The position numbers and the translations under genes were made by a program. DNA of 32,305 nt from Plantago elongata (lineage: Eukaryota > Streptophyta > Magnoliopsida > Lamiales > Plantaginaceae), in the NCBI GenBank assembly GCA_036897095.1, contig JAYMSP010001427.1, forward strand, positions 1-32,305. The letters run 5' to 3'. This document shows positions 31,300-32,305 of this stretch, one piece after another (the stretch's first letter is position 1; every line of letters starts with the position of its first letter). The notes beneath the pieces are model-generated. The model was not told where the DNA came from. It did no database searches and saw only the letters and a list, made by a program, of their open reading frames with translations.

Positions 31300-32127
31300 G
31301 ACACTTCCTTAGTATCCTTCTTTTCAGAAGTACCTTGTGTGACTAGAGCAACACCTTGCAACTTTTCAGTTGCAACCAATCTTCCTTGGGTTGTCTCATA
31401 GTTCACAGTGGCTAAATGTGAAAAGAGTTTCACTGGAGTAATTTGTGACATACCCTAGTTAAAGTAGAAATATTGGGTGTGTTCCCAATTTTTGTTCAAA
31501 CTTTTGACAATGATTTTCACCTTCTAAGAATTCAAATATCTGTCACTTTCTCCAAGTGCAGTCATATCACTCATGAGAGTAGTAAACCGAAAATCAAGTT
31601 CTTCTAGAGTTTATGTGGGACCTTGTTTGAAGTTTTGGAACTTCAATTTCAGAACTTCAAAACTTGTTTTCCTTGGTTTTCTCTGTTCCGACAAATATTT
31701 TTTGAATTTATTGCTAGGCAACTTTCGCTGTATTAGCAAACCACAATTTGCACTGTATATGCTCAGGTGTCGATCGAATGATGATGTTATGAGCTTGACC
31801 ATCTAGCCTGTGTCTCTTGGCATCTTCCGATGTCCAGAGTTCACGAGGCTTGTCTTCATACTCAACTTGACTAGTAGCAACACGAGCACTGTCACTAGTA
31901 GAAGTGTCACTACCTTCAGCATCCTTGTCAGTGGCTCTTCGACCATCAGACACTTCATTGACTTGTTTGAGCTGTCTGATTTTGATGGGTCCTTCATTGA
32001 TGACATAGATCATCATATCACCGATAGCTTCAAGATGCAACATCATTTTGTTCTTCCATTTCTCGTAATTCTCGGGTTTCAGAATTAGAGCATCACTCAG
32101 AGAAATACCTGCACACTTAACACACAA
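31300..32127 (-). pseudogene. Copia gag N-terminal part
   Basis: The minus-strand frame 32127-31714 begins MCVKCAGISLSDALILKPEN and has the family pattern N-Y-x-x-W-K-x-K-M (NYEKWKNKMMLHLEAIGD). A linker rich in Ser/Asp/Glu follows, then ELWTSEDAKRHRLDG. After a frame change the sense continues toward 31300 (LKFQNFKQGP, then LEELDFRFTTLMSDMTALGE). This is the gag_pre/UBN2-type capsid region of plant Copia elements, carrying at least two frame changes. Confidence 0.75.
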
Positions 32128-32210
32128 ATTAAAATGTCCTCAAAAAGCGACAAAAATCTTTACCTATATGGGGGATCGAGGTTTACTGCAGGAGGCTTGG
32201 GAACCTCCAA

Positions 32211-32221
32211 CGCTGATACCA
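32211..32221 (-). other. Retrotransposon primer binding site
   Basis: On the minus strand, TGGTATCAGCG starts two bases after the LTR end. It matches the 3' end of plant initiator tRNA-Met (complement TGGTATCAGAG) except at one position, as expected for priming of a Ty1/Copia element. Confidence 0.85.
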
Positions 32222-32223
32222 CT

Positions 32224-32305
32224 TGTTGGTCCAGATAACAACAAAGGAAAAGACTAGGGGGGGGGGGGGAATAGTCTTTTCAAAATTTTGTTGATAAACA
32301 CTATT
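32224..32305 (-). repeat. Inner edge of the 5' LTR (partial)
   Basis: The plus strand reads TGTTGGTCCAGATAACAAC and then a run of 13 G's (32257-32269). On the minus strand the LTR therefore ends in CCAACA, the usual Copia LTR terminus. Only 82 bases are inside the window. Confidence 0.8.

Larger units (their letters stand above)
28800..32305 (-). mobile_element. Decayed Ty1/Copia element, 5' half
   Basis: Read on the minus strand, the order is: LTR end (32305 to 32224, ending CCAACA on that strand), a 2-bp gap, primer binding site, gag, coiled coil, spacer, protease. The element then stops being recognisable near 28800; integrase, reverse transcriptase and RNase H are absent. Gag and the following regions are interrupted by several stops and frame changes and by an AT-rich repetitive block at 30110-30545. 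The 5' LTR continues beyond the window. It is not capable of autonomous movement. A piece near 29130-29010 (KRFTQKWIPTGRTF) is characteristic of the linker before the protease in several plant Copia families. Confidence 0.85.

Noticed and set aside
32257..32269. Run of 13 G's as a possible G-quadruplex or polypurine tract
   Set aside because: It lies inside the LTR, not next to its outer edge, and homopolymer G runs are prone to sequencing and assembly error; no further role can be argued.

Overview
The window is nuclear DNA from a flowering plant. Both intact genes are spliced through canonical GT-AG introns and encode plant-type proteins: a LUC7-like U1 snRNP factor and a GPI-tailed A1 aspartic protease. 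The space between them is AT-rich and full of plant transposons (Copia, hAT, Mutator-like, Stowaway and Harbinger-type MITEs). Gene and repeat style suggest a eudicot, possibly an asterid, but that is an inference. I see no bacterial-type genes, tRNA, rRNA or CRISPR array.

Layout. 1-7,200 is gene-free and built of repeats: a ~0.49 kb TIR element with 9-bp flanking repeats and a 93-bp tandem duplication of its end; two Harbinger-type MITEs joined head to tail through a shared TAA; a ~1.5 kb element with long inverted arms (MULE-like); a duplicated 32-bp minisatellite lying between a second pair of inverted arms; and a GAGCTCG-rich repeat. 7,351-13,736 (+) is a complete 13-exon LUC7-like gene (406 aa by my splice model). 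Its last intron carries a 992-bp MULE-like element with a perfect 9-bp target duplication, itself interrupted by a Stowaway MITE. 14,315-15,168 is a complete non-autonomous hAT-like element. 16,440-19,640 (-) is the 3' part of a decayed Sirevirus-like Copia element: LTR, polypurine tract repeated three times, and a degenerate env-like/plant-transposon-domain ORF. It is interrupted by a 774-bp hAT-like insertion that holds a Stowaway MITE, and at its upstream edge by a second member of the 14,315 hAT family. 20,740-21,390 (-) holds a decayed zinc-knuckle ORF resembling LINE ORF1. 23,473-27,491 (+) is a complete 10-exon aspartic protease gene (493 aa). 28,800 to the window end (-) is the 5' half of a decayed Copia element: LTR edge, primer binding site, broken gag, coiled coil, protease, with integrase and RT missing.

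The two genes show no functional link to each other. LUC7 proteins act in 5' splice-site selection; the protease is predicted to be secreted and membrane-anchored. I found no convincing new multi-gene system. The most interesting signals are the TE-filled last intron of LUC7, whose first in-frame codon is a stop that would cost only five residues if the intron were retained; the nested insertions in the Sirevirus-like remnant; the shared-TAA MITE pair; and the duplicated palindromic minisatellite. All splice models and repeat boundaries were read by eye without alignment tools.
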